From assembly GCF_023278565.1 (NCBI RefSeq), contig NC_064672.1, positions 2,728,001-2,792,000 of the forward strand: a stretch of DNA of 64,000 nucleotides, given 5' to 3'. Positions 48,576-61,172 of this stretch are shown one piece after another. Under the pieces are notes generated by a model. It had not been told where the DNA came from. It saw only the letters and a program-made list of their open reading frames with translations, and did no database searches. The position numbers and the translations under genes are program-made. The stretch's first letter is position 1; the number at the start of each line of letters is the position of its first letter. This DNA is from Colletotrichum lupini. Lineage: Eukaryota > Ascomycota > Sordariomycetes > Glomerellales > Glomerellaceae.

Positions 48576-51500
48576 GGTCCCGGGCGCATCGTGGGATTTC
48601 GAGGACAACAGAACGAAGGGATCGGACGTGATTGCCAGAAGTTGGAGCTGAAGTGGCGGGATAAGGTGAGCGAGGTGAGAGTGGTGTAAGGTAGGCAGGC
48701 GCTCCTAAGGTAAGTTAGGTAGGTAATACCAAGTGTGAGGTGTAGTTGTTGGCGGTAGCGGTTCGGCGGTCGATAGGGTAGGTTCAGATTTGCAGATTGC
48801 CAGACCCCAAAATCAGATAGGCCACACACGGTCGAAAAAACCGGGATGAGGAGTGGAGGGGCTCGGTTTGCCGACGCCGTATGGTGGTGGTGCGCGTGGG
48901 ATAAGGTATTAGGCGATGAGGACGGCCAGGCTGGGGAGGGGGGAACTGAGGTGGATTGGCGCTACAGCTGTCCGATATTGGCAAGTCACCCCCTTTGATA
49001 CGGCGGCTGCTGGCAGGAGTCGTCTAGACGGCAGGTCGGCACCAGTTCCAGTGAGGTAGCAGTACTCCGTACCAGCCCATATCAACATCAGCAATAGAAG
49101 CGAGTGAGCAGGAAGACGGTCACGAGAGAGGGAAAAAAGAGTGGACGGTTGATGAAGGCATCCAATGTGCGAGGCAAGAGCCCCCAGGCAATCGCACCTT
49201 CCGTCCTGACTGCCCAGAATAAAGTAGACAAGTACCTTAGTTACGTACCAACATACCCAGTCACCAACCAGTGGGATGGCCTGGGCTGCCAATAAGGTGC
49301 CAAGGACTTGGGACGTGGAGGGGCGCGAATCTGATTTTCTGTGGTCTCGGCACCAAGCCAAGCAAACCACGCTTGCGCCGGTGAGCCAGTCGTCTGCTGT
49401 GGGTTAGTGGGGAAGAGTCTTGACATCTGTACGTGGGCGAAAACGTGCTTTTCTGATTGTCACTGATTTCTCTCAGTCTCATTGCACTTCTCGCCCATGT
49501 TCTGTACCTTTCATTGTACGGTATAACTGCGTATCCGCAAGGTAAGGTACACTTACGTAGTACCCTACAGTTCGTTCTACATGACAGAGTACCCCAGCTT
49601 CGGCTCCAGACAGAACGCAACGCCAGGGGATGGGCTTGAACGTGTTTCCGGGCAGTCATGACATACTCGCAGAGCACATGGCCTTGCAGAGCTTTTCTCC
49701 TGGCCCTGCGTGCCCTGCGTGCCCTGGAAGCCGCTCATTGCGCCATCACGTCCACTTCATCTTGAGGCCCTCCCGTCGCTGATTCAATGTCAAAGGTGGG
49801 CCGCTCTTCTGCTTCGGGACACCGAGCCATGCCACTAACGCTGCTCTGGCCCCGGCGCTGCAACCCTTCTACGGCTACTCAGGGCCGCCACGGGCCTCCC
49901 ACAATAATGCCAGCAGGGACCTGGCCGGTTACGGTTCGTAGCCTGGGGCCGGAGGCGCCGTCGAGCTTAGGCGGCTCAAATTTTTCGACGGATATGCGGG
50001 TTCAGATTATCATTTACGGAGGAACCAGTGGACCTTGGATCAAGCACACGCTTAGGTTCGGAGCGCGGAGAATGGAGTTATGGCGCCGACGTGTTCCACC
50101 AAGGGATCCAGCATGTTCCGCGACAACCTCTCCGGGCCTTTATCATCTTGAGTACCATGTAGGAAGTTGCTTCGCCGTGCGGGACTGTCCGCCGTTACGG
50201 CTTGCGGTCAGCTGCCACAACAGACTGCGGGTTTTATTACTTCTTATCGTGTATTTGTACCCCCTCGCGGTTGAAATTTCCGTTACAAGTTGTCCATTCG
50301 TCAGATGTCATTTATTATCTCACGCCTGGTACCCCTCATCTCACGATCGAGCCGCTATCTTGGTCAGATCAGCCCTGTCTCACGCTTCAGTCGAATAATC
50401 TGTAGTTGTTCGGTATTGTGAACCGTGCAGTGCGTATCCTAACTAATGTCGTCGGCGTGCTGTGTATTACGGAGGAACGTCCCAGTGCTTCACGGAGAGC
50501 TTCGGCTTTTGCAAATAAAGGGACTGGCCTTGGCCATATAAGGCCCCTGGACACCCTTCAGGTTGGCCTACCTATGCCCCGAGAAACATGAGCATCGGCC
50601 TGTCAAAAAGCACAAGGAATAGCTTAACCACATTGGTAAATACCAAAGCATGTCGCAAATCCGTCCTATCCTTTGAACACTTTCCAAGTGAGCACTTAAA
50701 TCGGGTTTAAGTTGGGCTTGAAATCAGTTGTACAAACGTAGGAATGCCCAACGGTTTCCCTACGTATTTGTCTATACTTATAGCTGAGAAAGCGATATTG
50801 ATGCAGGTTGAAAGTACAGCCGACTCGGGACATCATTATCTTCAGCCGATGGACAAAGGTCTTTTGCCGATTTGCTGCAGTTGTCCAAGGTTGTTGGAAA
50901 GTCATCTATCTCTGGATAGATGCTCACTGGATCTTTGCCGGCCTGTTACTGCCCACTCCCAAGAAAAGGAGAAAAAAAGTTTGCCATATCACCTCATCAC
51001 TCAACTCTAGACATATCTAGGTTCGCACAATTGGGGCCTCTATTTGATGCGGGAATCATTCATAACCGCCAATTCTACCCTTAAATCACAGAGAGATGTC
51101 TCATTGAATGAATCTCTAGGCTCATCAACGGAATCCCCAGAGGAAGGTTTGTCAGTCTCATGTTTTTCCTTCGTGATGGTAGGAGCTGGATGCTCCCAGA
51201 TCAGATCAACTTCATCCAGGTGGCAAGCGCTTCTGCTTCGGGAAGTTTACCATGTGTAAGCCACGCCATGTGGGGTATCGACAGGGTAGAAGGAGACAAC
51301 TAAGCCGTGTTACAACCAGCCATGCTGCGGGGGATGGTCAAGGTTTCCAACTCCCTATCCGTCCTTGGGTATCTCATCTTTTGTTTTTTTTCACTACTCA
51401 CAAAATACGTTGGAACAAATACCTTTGAATGGAAGAACCATTGATGTTTGAAACAATCATATTATTCTCTAGCTTGTTGTTTCCGAGTGGGTGAATCAAA

Positions 51501-52087
51501 AAGCATGAAACCTCCTTCAGTATTCACCATGAAGACAACAGGACCGTTCATTGCTAAAGAATCGCGGGAACATGGGCAAGCACCAGCACAGCACAGGCTT
51601 CCGCACTGACGCTCCAGGGTGATCCAAGCTTCAGCTAGCATGTGAGAATCCTGAAAACGGCTGGTAGCGATAAGAGAAATGCACGTGCCATACCCCAGTG
51701 CCAACGCCCGATAATCACCCAGTCTCCCAGACAGTCGGCCCTGTCTTGAGGTGATCAACCGCATCCCATCCTGCGAACGACATCCTGGTCTTCTGTCCAT
51801 GGACATCCGATTTTCTAAGCCAAGCTCTCGACAACTTTGCAACTCATCCACAGCGTACAGCAACTAATTATCGATACATGTATTAGAGAAGAATCTATTC
51901 TCCTTCCGACTTTCCGCATAGCTCGACCCACGTTTGCCTGACCGTCGACCGGTTCGTAGGGACCTGGGGCTTTGACACAACCTCCGTCGCCGCAGCAGCA
52001 CCACTCTGTCCTCGCAAGTACACGACGCGCTGGTCGACAACGACAACACATAGCCGAGCTCCTTAACGAATTGAGCCGACTTTTATC
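48576..52087. other. Divergent intergenic region between the cyclin and ARMC8/GID5 genes
   Basis: About 3.5 kb holding both promoters. It has a GCGTGCCCT-type short repeat near 49700, a TACTCCGTA 9-mer at 49063 and several GGTAAGG-type tetramers near 48700 and 49540. Frames of 130-200 codons here (for example 49787-50398 plus and 51462-51863 minus) show no family signal or splice support. Confidence 0.45.
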
Positions 52088-55000
52088 ATGACACGCACGT
52101 CGAATCCACCAATCCTCTCGCAGCTCCAGAGCGCAAGGAGCTATGCCGAACAGACGAGCGCGCTGCGGGCTCTCAAGAACGATGTTGTCGGGCACGCACA
52201 GAAGAAGGAGATGTGGGCTGAGCTAGGCGCATTGGAACCCATTGTCAAGATACTCAATGCTTCCCGGTCGTCGGCCAAGATCAACGGCAAAGATACCCGC
52301 CCAAGCTCCAACTCTCGGTGGTTGAACGAGGAAGAAACAGTGAGGCTTCAGGCTTTACAATTGTTGGCGAGCTTTGCCAATGGTAAGACTCACTTTCTCC
52401 AGCTTTTTGGTCACTTCTGAATCTAACTTGGGCATCTCCAGGAGGCACTGCTTTCGTCGAGCCGCTCCTAGCTGCGAGCGCGCTGCCAGCTGTATTGGAT
52501 AACGTGTGTCCAACTACAAACGCTCCTCTGTTGGTCACTACGGCACTACGCGTCCTCCTCAACATCATCGAAGCTTCCACTTTGTCAACTACGAGTTCGC
52601 CGATAGACATGCAGGCGTTAGCCGAGGCCATCTTCGCATCCGAACATATCGATTCTTTCAATAGCATACTTTCTAGCACCGCAACTGTGTCCGAGCAACA
52701 AATTCAGGTACCGTTAGTGGCAAGCATTATAAGCCATTTGTGTCGAGATGAGAAACACCAATTGGCCATGGCAAACCAAGGAGTCATTGACTCTCTCGCA
52801 ACTCGGTTGGCAAGCATTGCAGTTGCTGAAGGACATGTTGTTCCCTATGCCGAAGTGTTCGGTCGGGTGGATCGGATGTCGGACTTCATTCCGGAACCAG
52901 CGCCGTCCAGCTCCAACTTGGCTTCGATCTTGGAGGCATTGGCTGTCATCATCTCGGACTCCCGCTTCAGGGCCTGCATGTTGTTATGCTCGCCGGCTAT
53001 CATGGCCATCTTCCCTGCTCTGAAATTCAACCCATCAAAGGAAGTCCGAGCGCCTTGGAACTCCCTAGAGGTTAGCGGTCTCGGATACGCACGCCAGCAG
53101 AACCTCAGCGCTCTGGACTATCTACTACCAGCAATCCCTATACATCAAGGCCGGATCCCTGGTTCGCAGCAGTCGCACTTTCCTGCTCTGGGTTCGTCCG
53201 AGGCGCGGGAGCGGGCTCGCTCAGCCGCAAGCAAGTACAGCTCTACGGCTTCCGTTTGGGAGACTTCCCGGTTCGAGCTATTCGGAAACGAGACAGAGCC
53301 GGAAGAAGAACAGGAGACTCCTCTGATACCGTGGCTGATACTCTTGGTCAGATCGCGACAGGGTCTGGATAGGCTGATGGCTGCTAATCTCCTCACTTCA
53401 CTTTTCAGGTCTGGGTTTGGCAGCAAGTATCTGAGGGAGACCAGCCTCTGCCTTCTGGTTGTTCCTGTCCTTATGGAGATGCTCGAACAGCTTCAGGCAG
53501 CGCCGCCAGTAGTGAAGTCTCCCCTGGTTGATGCAGATGCGGCGCTCAAATGGACGATACTGGAGCGTACGCCAGCCATCCTTGCCCGTATAATCACAGA
53601 TAGCGAGCCGCTTCAAAAGGCTGCTTTTGACTGCGGTGCCGTCAAATGTTTCAGCAAGCTTCTCAAAGACGCATATGAGCCAATCCCACCATCGGCTTAC
53701 GCTAAGGTATGGTCACCACACGCCGATACTGCGATGGAGACCGAGAGCACCCCTCCCTCTCGCGCTCTGGGATCAGAAGGACAACCGCCACTCCTGGCTC
53801 ACAGGGTGCGGATGCGAGAAAGTGCACTCAAGGCTATAGGGGCTCTGGCGGCCGGCAAAGACGAATATCGTAAGGCTTTCGTCGTGGAGGACGTCGTTGC
53901 TCACATTGTGCAATCATTATCGCCCACGCCCGGCAAGCCGTCGAATCCCAAGGATCGCAGCAAACCAAATGAACCAGATGGGCCAATCCGTGACGGATCC
54001 GCGTCTGACCACAATTCTGGGTACGGCAGTAACCCGCTGTCGGTCTTGATCGCGGGCTGCCACGCTGTGAGAATGCTGTCACGGTCGGTGAGTATTCTCA
54101 GGACGTCTCTGGTTGACTATGCTGTGGCCGTGCCTCTATTCCGGTTCCTCAGGCACCCGGACGTGGATGTTCAAGTTGCTGCCACTGCTGCGATTTGCAA
54201 TTTGGTCACCGAAGTCAGCCCCATGAGGGAGGTGAGTGCAATCCCTGAATCGCCTCTATTAACGTGAACTATGCTAACCATCTCAGCTCCTGGCCGACCG
54301 GGGTGTGATGAAGATACTGTGTGAGCATGCGCATTCTCTCAATGCAGCACTGCGTCTCAACGCTCTCTGGGCATTGAAGCATTTCGTACATGCAGTTGAC
54401 ACCGACACCAAGAGACAATGTCTGGAAGAGCTTGAGTCTGGATGGCTTGTGCAGCTGATTTGTGACGACACGGAAGATGATGCTCTATTCCGTGCTAGGT
54501 CTAAGCTGGACAAGCAGAATGCAGTTGACACTGGAGACGATTTGGATGGCGATGTCGAGATGGATCAGGCTGATCCGCTGTCCAAGTCGTGGTTAGGTTC
54601 ACAGGACGCAGACAGCAAACGATCGGCCAAGTTACGTCAAACCGAGGCAAAATTGGCAGCTCTTCGCGAGGCCGAAATCAACCCTTTGCGGAAAGCCCGT
54701 AACGACGACCTCGCCATTCAGGAGCAGGGCCTCGACTTCATAAGGAATTTGATTGGGGCAGGTGCATCTGGACCGCAACCTGATTCGTCAAGCGATACTA
54801 CGGAGATGATTGAGTACCTTTTCAACCAGTTGGGGCAGGAAAGATTTTTTGATATCCTAGCCAGGAAGCTCCAGGCCAAGGTACTTCATCCAACGTCAAG
54901 ACGGTCCACGGGTTCAGGACGAGAGGCCCGAGTCCTCTACCCTCAGGCCAAGATCATCGAGGCCGTTGTGTTCATCCTCGTTCACATGGCGGCGAGCACT

Positions 55001-55288
55001 CCGGGCCATCGACAACTGGTTGTTGCACAAACAGACTTGCTCAAGCTGTTGGCGAATCACTTCAATAGCAAGGACAAAGAAGTCCGGGTTGCCCTTTGTC
55101 ACTTGATCAGCAACCTCACATGGCAGGACGACGACAACGATGCACGGGGATGCGCCCAAAGGGCGTATGAGCTTAAGAAGTTGGGCTTTCTCACCAAGCT
55201 TGAGGGATTAGAAGACGACAGCGAATTAGACGTGCGAGAACGGGCCAAGAGTGCAGTGTGGCAGATGAAGCAGCCTGGCACATACTAG
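52088..55288 (+). CDS. Armadillo-repeat protein, ARMC8/Vid28 (GID5) type
   Basis: Probable scaffold subunit of the GID/CTLH ubiquitin ligase, which in yeast degrades gluconeogenic enzymes and uses Vid28/Gid5 to dock the substrate receptor. Exons 52088-52382, 52442-54231 and 54287-55288, about 1028 aa (yeast Vid28 921, human ARMC8 673). The N-terminus (LRALKNDVVGHAQKKEMWAE, then LGALEPIVKIL) and the C-terminus (ISNLTWQDDD, then LKKLGFLTKLEGL and RAKSAVWQM) both parallel ARMC8. Helical armadillo-like repeats fill the rest; one is VQVAATAAICNLVTEVSP around residue 690. Acidic or Ser/Pro-rich loops interrupt them (for example near 605-640 and 770-790). Both introns restore frame. Orthology is inferred from end motifs and length; another ARM scaffold is a less likely alternative. 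Confidence 0.82.
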
Positions 55289-58200
55289 TATGATAAGGGG
55301 TCTCGCTGGGAATATCAGATCTTGTTCCGATTACTGGTTATGCATGAGCGTCAACAGAGGTCGATGGGGCAACGGTAGCGGACTTTGGGTCAATAGACGG
55401 AGAGGTGTGTGAGAGCACATTGGTCCTGGGGTTGTGGTAAGGAGCGGATGCATCGTCGAGACAATTATCTTGGATTGGCTGGGTTCGCATGCATGTACGA
55501 TATAGATGTACATGGAGTTTAAGGTAGCGTTACTGTACACGATGAAAGAGTACATGATGAATGATGGAAAGGCATGTGTCAACGTTGACAGTCGAGACGT
55601 TCAAATAATTCAATGCCGAGAGTCGATTTGTGTGAAGATATGTATATGTCTTGAGGTTGTGATACATTTTGGACTCGTCTATCACTTCCATTCAAACCTT
55701 GTGTACCTCACCAGGCGTCAAAGGGTGATGTTCGTCCTTACTTATTCTGTATTACTGACAAGTACGAACAAACGTCTGCTTGGATTACAAAGAAATAAAT
55801 AAAAAAAATAAAAAAAGTCTTCACCCCCGGTTGGGGCTTACATCTCTTGGTGAACTTGCTAGGAATCGAACTCGGAACTTCGTCAGCCTTTCGTCGAGTA
55901 GGCTGTTGGCGTCAATTGATTGTTGACCTGTTTAACCATTTCCACCACTCAGCCCAGTTTGACCTGACCTCCCGACGGGGGGGAGGGGGGGCTGCTCGGT
56001 GATGGGAATGAGATTGAGGGTGTGAATGAGAGCTTTCACTTGTGGTGTATTCCATATAGTAGACTGGCACTAATGGTCGAAATCAACTTATTACGGCATC
56101 GGAGGTGTTCGTCTGGGATTTCTCGGGAGCGACGGGTTGGGATGGGGAAGATTCGTCTCTCATGTGGTCTGATCACGTACTCTCTGATCATGAGGTCGAG
56201 AAGGATCTGGAATTTAGAGAGATAAAACAGAGTTGGGGCCGCGGGAAGGATCCACCATTGTGCAGGGAAGACACAGATGGGCCACGATCGACGGCAGGGT
56301 CGTTAAGTGCGGGACAGGGGAAAATAAGCGATGCAAGAGGAATCGAGAGAGGGTGAGTGTGTAGGTGATATGACACAGTCATGTTGCGTTAGGAAGAAAA
56401 AAATATTTCTCGCAGCCCGCGCATCGAGGAACAGCTAAGTAGGTCTGGTATGGTATTACTGGCGGGTACGCTGTAACGAATGTAGTAGGCCTGAATGGAG
56501 TCGAATGAGCGGGCGAGTCGTTTGGTTCACGGAGTCAGGATCGCGATGTGATACTTTGCGCCGAGACCGCGACAGCGTGGGATAGCTTCATGTTTCGGAA
56601 TGATCAATCGAGACTGTACATCTCCACAGGAACTCTAGGCTCTACATCACGACCTCTCACATGGCTGAGGTCTAATGGTGCAACCACGCGAGACAATGGT
56701 TGGTTGGATGGGCAATGTACGTAACCGCGTAGAGTTTATTCTTTCAAAGGGAACACCAGCCCTCCATCTGCAAATAAGTTCAAGGAGGGGGGGCGCTTAT
56801 CCTGGGCTGATGTAGGTAGGCAGGCAGGTAGATCTGAAACCTCAGGCCAATTGACAGGCTCGCCGGCGTGATGTGATGCAGCTCGTCCTACCTATGATGA
56901 GGTTCCTACGTTTAGTCATCGGTACGGGTGCAGTCGTGGGATTTTCCCGATGGTTCCGAGCGTCTGCCGGTTGGGCTCCGGCCGGGGCCCCCGGAGCGCG
57001 AGGTCCTTTAGCTCCCACATCAGGTGAGTTGATATTCCTGGTATTCAAAATCAAGTATCAGCGACCATTACGTCAATACACTCGTCTCTCGTTCTTCGAA
57101 TTTCTCCTGTCTCCATCCGATGCCGGAACCATGTATGTGGGAGGTGAGCGTTTGCAAGGATTTGGCTGTTGTTGGTTCCAGGTGGGGAACGGCGAAAGAC
57201 GAACGGGGTGTCTGTGCATGCCGGCATTTGCTTCTTTGCCAGTCTCTAGATCCCAGGAATGCTCTGGTCCATAGAACTTCATTCCATCGTCCTGGAGCAC
57301 GGCTTCCGCAGAACGATACACGTCAGCTAAGTTGATAACGAACCAACAGTGCATTCGCAGCTCAGAAATGTTGACGTTGTGATGTCGTATGTGGCTCATG
57401 GTCAACGAAAGCTGACACTTTTTCTATGTGTTGGTTCATTTGATGGGTGACGGATGGCCATCGACGGAGTGTACGGTATACTTGCTTGGTCTAGAACCCC
57501 AAAAGCCTTTGACTCCGTGATACTTCTCCTCAGGTACACCTCTGAGTACGGACATATGCTGTGACACCTTTCGGTGTAAGCGGCTCTGGCGCTCACATAA
57601 CCTCAACGTATTCTGATTCCACACTCGGCCCATCCTTCCCCACACCATACCATGTCATTGCCTATCCTCCTCGGTCAAGGAGACAAGCTAGAAAGGAAGA
57701 CAAATAGACTACCCACTAGCCTCATCAAGTACCGGGGTGCTTCCCGGCAGCCCTGGGAGCGGACCTCTCGACTGCCACTTCCTTGGCGCATGCGGGTTGC
57801 ATCCTGACTAAACCTTGCTTCGACTTGGCTGACTTCAAGACAAGGTCTCCTGACCGGAGGATTTTGTTGTTTCGAAGATGTTTCCTGCGATTCCCGACAT
57901 CGACGGAACCTTCCATGGTTCAGTCACTGTGACTGTCCCGCCCGTCCCATCCGGCCGTGTCCATCACTGTTCGTTGGCCGGGAGGGAAGTATGAGTCCCT
58001 CCGGCATCTGAGCTGCAAGTCTTTCACATCGCCAAGTTCCACTTGTCGGCAGGCTCGGACTTGGAGGTAGCATCAGTCACACAACGTTGAAGCCGTGATT
58101 GCACATTATGGAACCATCGAGTGGCATCTTACCGTCAATTTGTTGGGGAGTGGGCAGTTGGGAACAGAAGTATAAGACTCTCCTTCCATCCCTCTTTAGC

Positions 58201-58364
58201 AGCTCCATCTCCCTCACACCATCACAGGCATTAAGCTTACAATATCTATCAACAGGCTTCCGCGGCTTGTGTAATATCAAACTGATTACAGTATTTTACT
58301 TTACTGACGCATTCTTTGCGAAACACTTATCACTACCAACTCTCGATCACAGCAAAACGACACT
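55289..58364. other. Intergenic region between the ARMC8/GID5 gene and the opsin-related gene
   Basis: About 3 kb. Contains the degenerate tRNA-derived unit at 55789-55958 and otherwise no gene I can support. The last few hundred bases are C/T-rich with a TATAAG-like stretch near 58171 and are probably the promoter and leader of the opsin-related gene. Confidence 0.5.
55789..55958 (-). repeat. Degenerate tRNA-derived, SINE-like unit with Pol III A and B boxes
   Basis: On the minus strand GGGCTGAGTGG (55945-55955) is one base from the Pol III A box, and AGTTCGATTCC (55862-55872) is one base from the B box, 72 bases apart. Between them are a 5-bp GTCAA/TTGAC stem with a 7-base loop and a CAGCC/GGCTG stem placed like a long variable arm. 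The T stem is broken by mismatches explained by G-to-A or C-to-T changes. The acceptor arms do not pair. About 45 bases past the B box it ends in a T-rich tail (A-rich 55789-55816 on plus). It is not a functional tRNA; a SINE or a mutated tRNA copy fits. Confidence 0.4.
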
Positions 58365-59286
58365 ATGGGCTTGATCCTGCAGCGAGCCAACGAGGCACTC
58401 GACATCAATTCCACCCCGGGAATTGAGGATCAACTAAGTGTCAACGGCTCCAACTGGCTATGGACTTGTGTAGCCATCTACTCTTTTTTCTTCGTACGTA
58501 TGCCCTACTAAACTTCTCCTTTATCATCTTCCTTCTGACCTCCATCATCAGCTTGGCGTCTTCGCCCTCTCATGGAAACCTAGAAGCAACGAAAAGGTCT
58601 TCCACTACCTCCTCAGCATCGCCCTCCTAGTCGGTGCCATCACATACTTCTCCAACGCCTCCAACCTCGGCTGGTCCATCGTGACCCAGGGCACGACCTC
58701 CCGCTCGGGTGCTCCGCGACAAATCTTCTTCAACAAGTACATCAACTGGGTCGTCGCCTTCCCCATAGTCAACATCCTCCTGGGCCTCGTCGCCAACTCG
58801 TCCTGGGCCACCATCGTCTGGCACGTCTTCCTCTCCTGGGTCTGGGTCATCAGCTACCTCGTCTCGGCCTACACCCCGTCCGTCTACAAGTGGGGCTTCT
58901 TCGTCTTCGGCACCGTCGCCTACCTCGTCATGGCGGCGTCGACGTTCGTCGAAGGTAGCGTGGGCGCAAAGCGCGTGGGCACCCAGGGAGACTACTGGAT
59001 CCTCGCCGGGTATTTCAACCTCCTCTGGCTTCTGTACCCGATTGCGTTTGGTGTCTCTGAGGGCGGCAACACCATTGGCGTCACGCCTCACTTCATCTTC
59101 TTTGGTGTTCTGGACGTTCTCATGATTCCCTGCGGCGCTGTCGTCCTCCTGCTGCTGTCCAGGAAGTGGGACTACAACGCCTTGAACCTCTACTTCACGC
59201 AATACGGCCGCGTTCCCCAGGGTGGACACTTCCCTGAGAAGTCGGCGGCTCCTGCCCCTGCCCCAGCTGCGACCCCCGCTGTCTAA
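58365..59286 (+). CDS. Opsin-related seven-helix membrane protein lacking the retinal lysine (YRO2/Hsp30/ORP-1 type)
   Basis: Seven-helix membrane protein of the microbial rhodopsin fold, about 287 aa; exons 58365-58493 and 58552-59286. In the helix C region KYINWVVAFP aligns with the bacteriorhodopsin RYADWLFTTP block, so the proton acceptor Asp is Asn108 and the donor Asp position is Leu119. In helix G, GVLDVLMIP keeps Asp231 but has Ile235 where the retinal-binding Lys should be. It therefore cannot bind retinal as a light-driven pump. This matches fungal opsin-related proteins such as yeast Yro2, Mrh1 and Hsp30, found at the plasma membrane and often stress-induced. The C-terminus is an Ala/Pro-rich tail. 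Family membership is secure; the function of this group is not well defined. Confidence 0.92.
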
Positions 59287-61172
59287 AATGCCCTTGAGCC
59301 TTAGAAACATTGTGTATGGTGTCGGATGACTGAAGCCCTCATCTCGGGATACAGTTTATCGTCGATCTGAACATGACAGGCAATTTCTGCTTGACGCCAT
59401 GCCATTATCGGCCTTGAGTAGGCAGTCAGCGAGGGAATCAGAAAGAGAACACGGAATACAATCGTTTACACAGGAGCGCCAAAGGGGTAATCCCTCATAC
59501 GAGAAACACATATAATCCGGATGGCGAACGGATAGGAAATACCCTCACTCGTTTGCTTCTTTTCGCGGAGTTGGAGTACGCTGACAGAGTTTATAATGTA
59601 TAATGCGGTAATCAGTTTGAGCAAAATTTATCAGCTGCTACTTCTAGATTATTGGCCTGAATAATAGCGCGGTCTTGAGTGAATCCTTACTACTCTTCTC
59701 TTGATAGGTCACGGTAAAGCCAACACTTCCAGGTAGAGTCTTTTTCTAATCATTGCTAAGATGTGATTCTTCGCCTTTGGGTTGCGTTCTCCGAGTCTCG
59801 CTTGTGGAACAGATTCCCTAGTAGACATTGCCTCGACCACAGCAAGGTAAGGAGAATTTGACGTGTTTCCAAAACTTAAGAGCTTAGAAGGTCCCCGATC
59901 ACCCCCATATGCGAAGCTTTCGTGCAAGAGAATGGAAATTGGCCTGAATAGATGTACAACGAAGAAGGGATGTGGACGGTAATCTAGTCAGATTCCACGA
60001 GCAGTAACCTAGGACCTTTGCACTTTGTTTATTGCAGTCTTGAAAGATTCATGTTCCCACATCGAGCAAGGTCTCAGCTTCCGGCCTTGGACTTACACAG
60101 TCTATGTGATAGCGAACCCAACCCCCCCCCCCCCTCCCCACTACGGATAACTTCCGGGCTGCGTGGGAGAGAGTGCCTCTTCGGTCCAAGACTCTCTCCT
60201 GGGAAATCTGCGGGTTTCACTGTGTGGTGGCTCTAGAATACCGATGCCACATTGGTGAGGAGGCGTGGAAAGATAGGAATCGGTCTAGTCAGGAGTTTGA
60301 GGTGCACAATTACCTCGACCTCGTCGTCCGTGACTTCGTGATCGTAGGCCTTTAAGATAAATAGGCTCAGAGTTGCGCGAAAGGCGTTATATATGGCTTG
60401 GCTTCTTCTAGAAGCTTTTCGTTAAGCCTCTATCGACGGCGTCACTATTCGTCTCCCTTTTATCCCCGTCGTCTTGCCGTTGACGCTTCTCTCACATACT
60501 ATAAAGACTAAGACTGACTGGTGGGCCGTTCTTCCAGTCAAGCCATCTTCAGGTTGTCTGGAACAATCTCTATTATATCATTGGTGCCGATCGTACGTCC
60601 TGTACAGAGAACGTGCGTTTTGAATCAACCTTCATTAATCCCTATCTCAAGCAGATCTTGAACTAAAGCTCGTCGTATGAAATAGGTAGCCGTTACCCCC
60701 GTGCACTAGAGCCATGATATCCTGGTAGGGATGAGATTTCTTGAAGAAGGGGGCGAGACTAGATACTCGCTCGAAGCATGGTTGAAGCACCCACCCTCCC
60801 CCCACCTCGGGTAAGACTCATTTCTGGATGCTCAACTACTCGATACCGAGAAGGATCTGAGATTGTTGTGGACAGAAAGGCGAGATGCGACTCTTTACAT
60901 GCTTCAACTTATTCACCGTTCTCTCTTCCAAACACCTATATGGTCAATCTGTTTGAAGAGATGAGCTGAAGATGCGTTACGACATATGATAGTTGAGTTC
61001 TTGACTACGAGATTGCGATTGGCCTGATGCCCAGACCGCAGAGCCGCGTTGTCGACTACATAGCGCATCACAAGGCTAGATGTCATCGGAGACAATAGGT
61101 AATAGGTATACTAACCTCCCTTGCAGCAAATCTATGAAAACTGAAGATACAATCTGTGTATGAGCAGCACAT
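59287..61172. other. Intergenic region downstream of the opsin-related gene
   Basis: About 1.9 kb with a C13 run at 60122-60134 and no convincing gene. A 72-codon minus-strand frame at 59709-59927 has protein-like composition but no start context or family match. Confidence 0.45.

Noticed and set aside
51462..51863. 133-codon minus-strand ORF upstream of the ARMC8/GID5 gene
   Set aside because: Protein-like in part, but no family signal, no start context and it lies in the divergent promoter region.
58627..59310. 227-codon minus-strand frame
   Set aside because: Antisense to the opsin-related gene; rich in Glu, Asp, Gly and Val from reversed hydrophobic codons.
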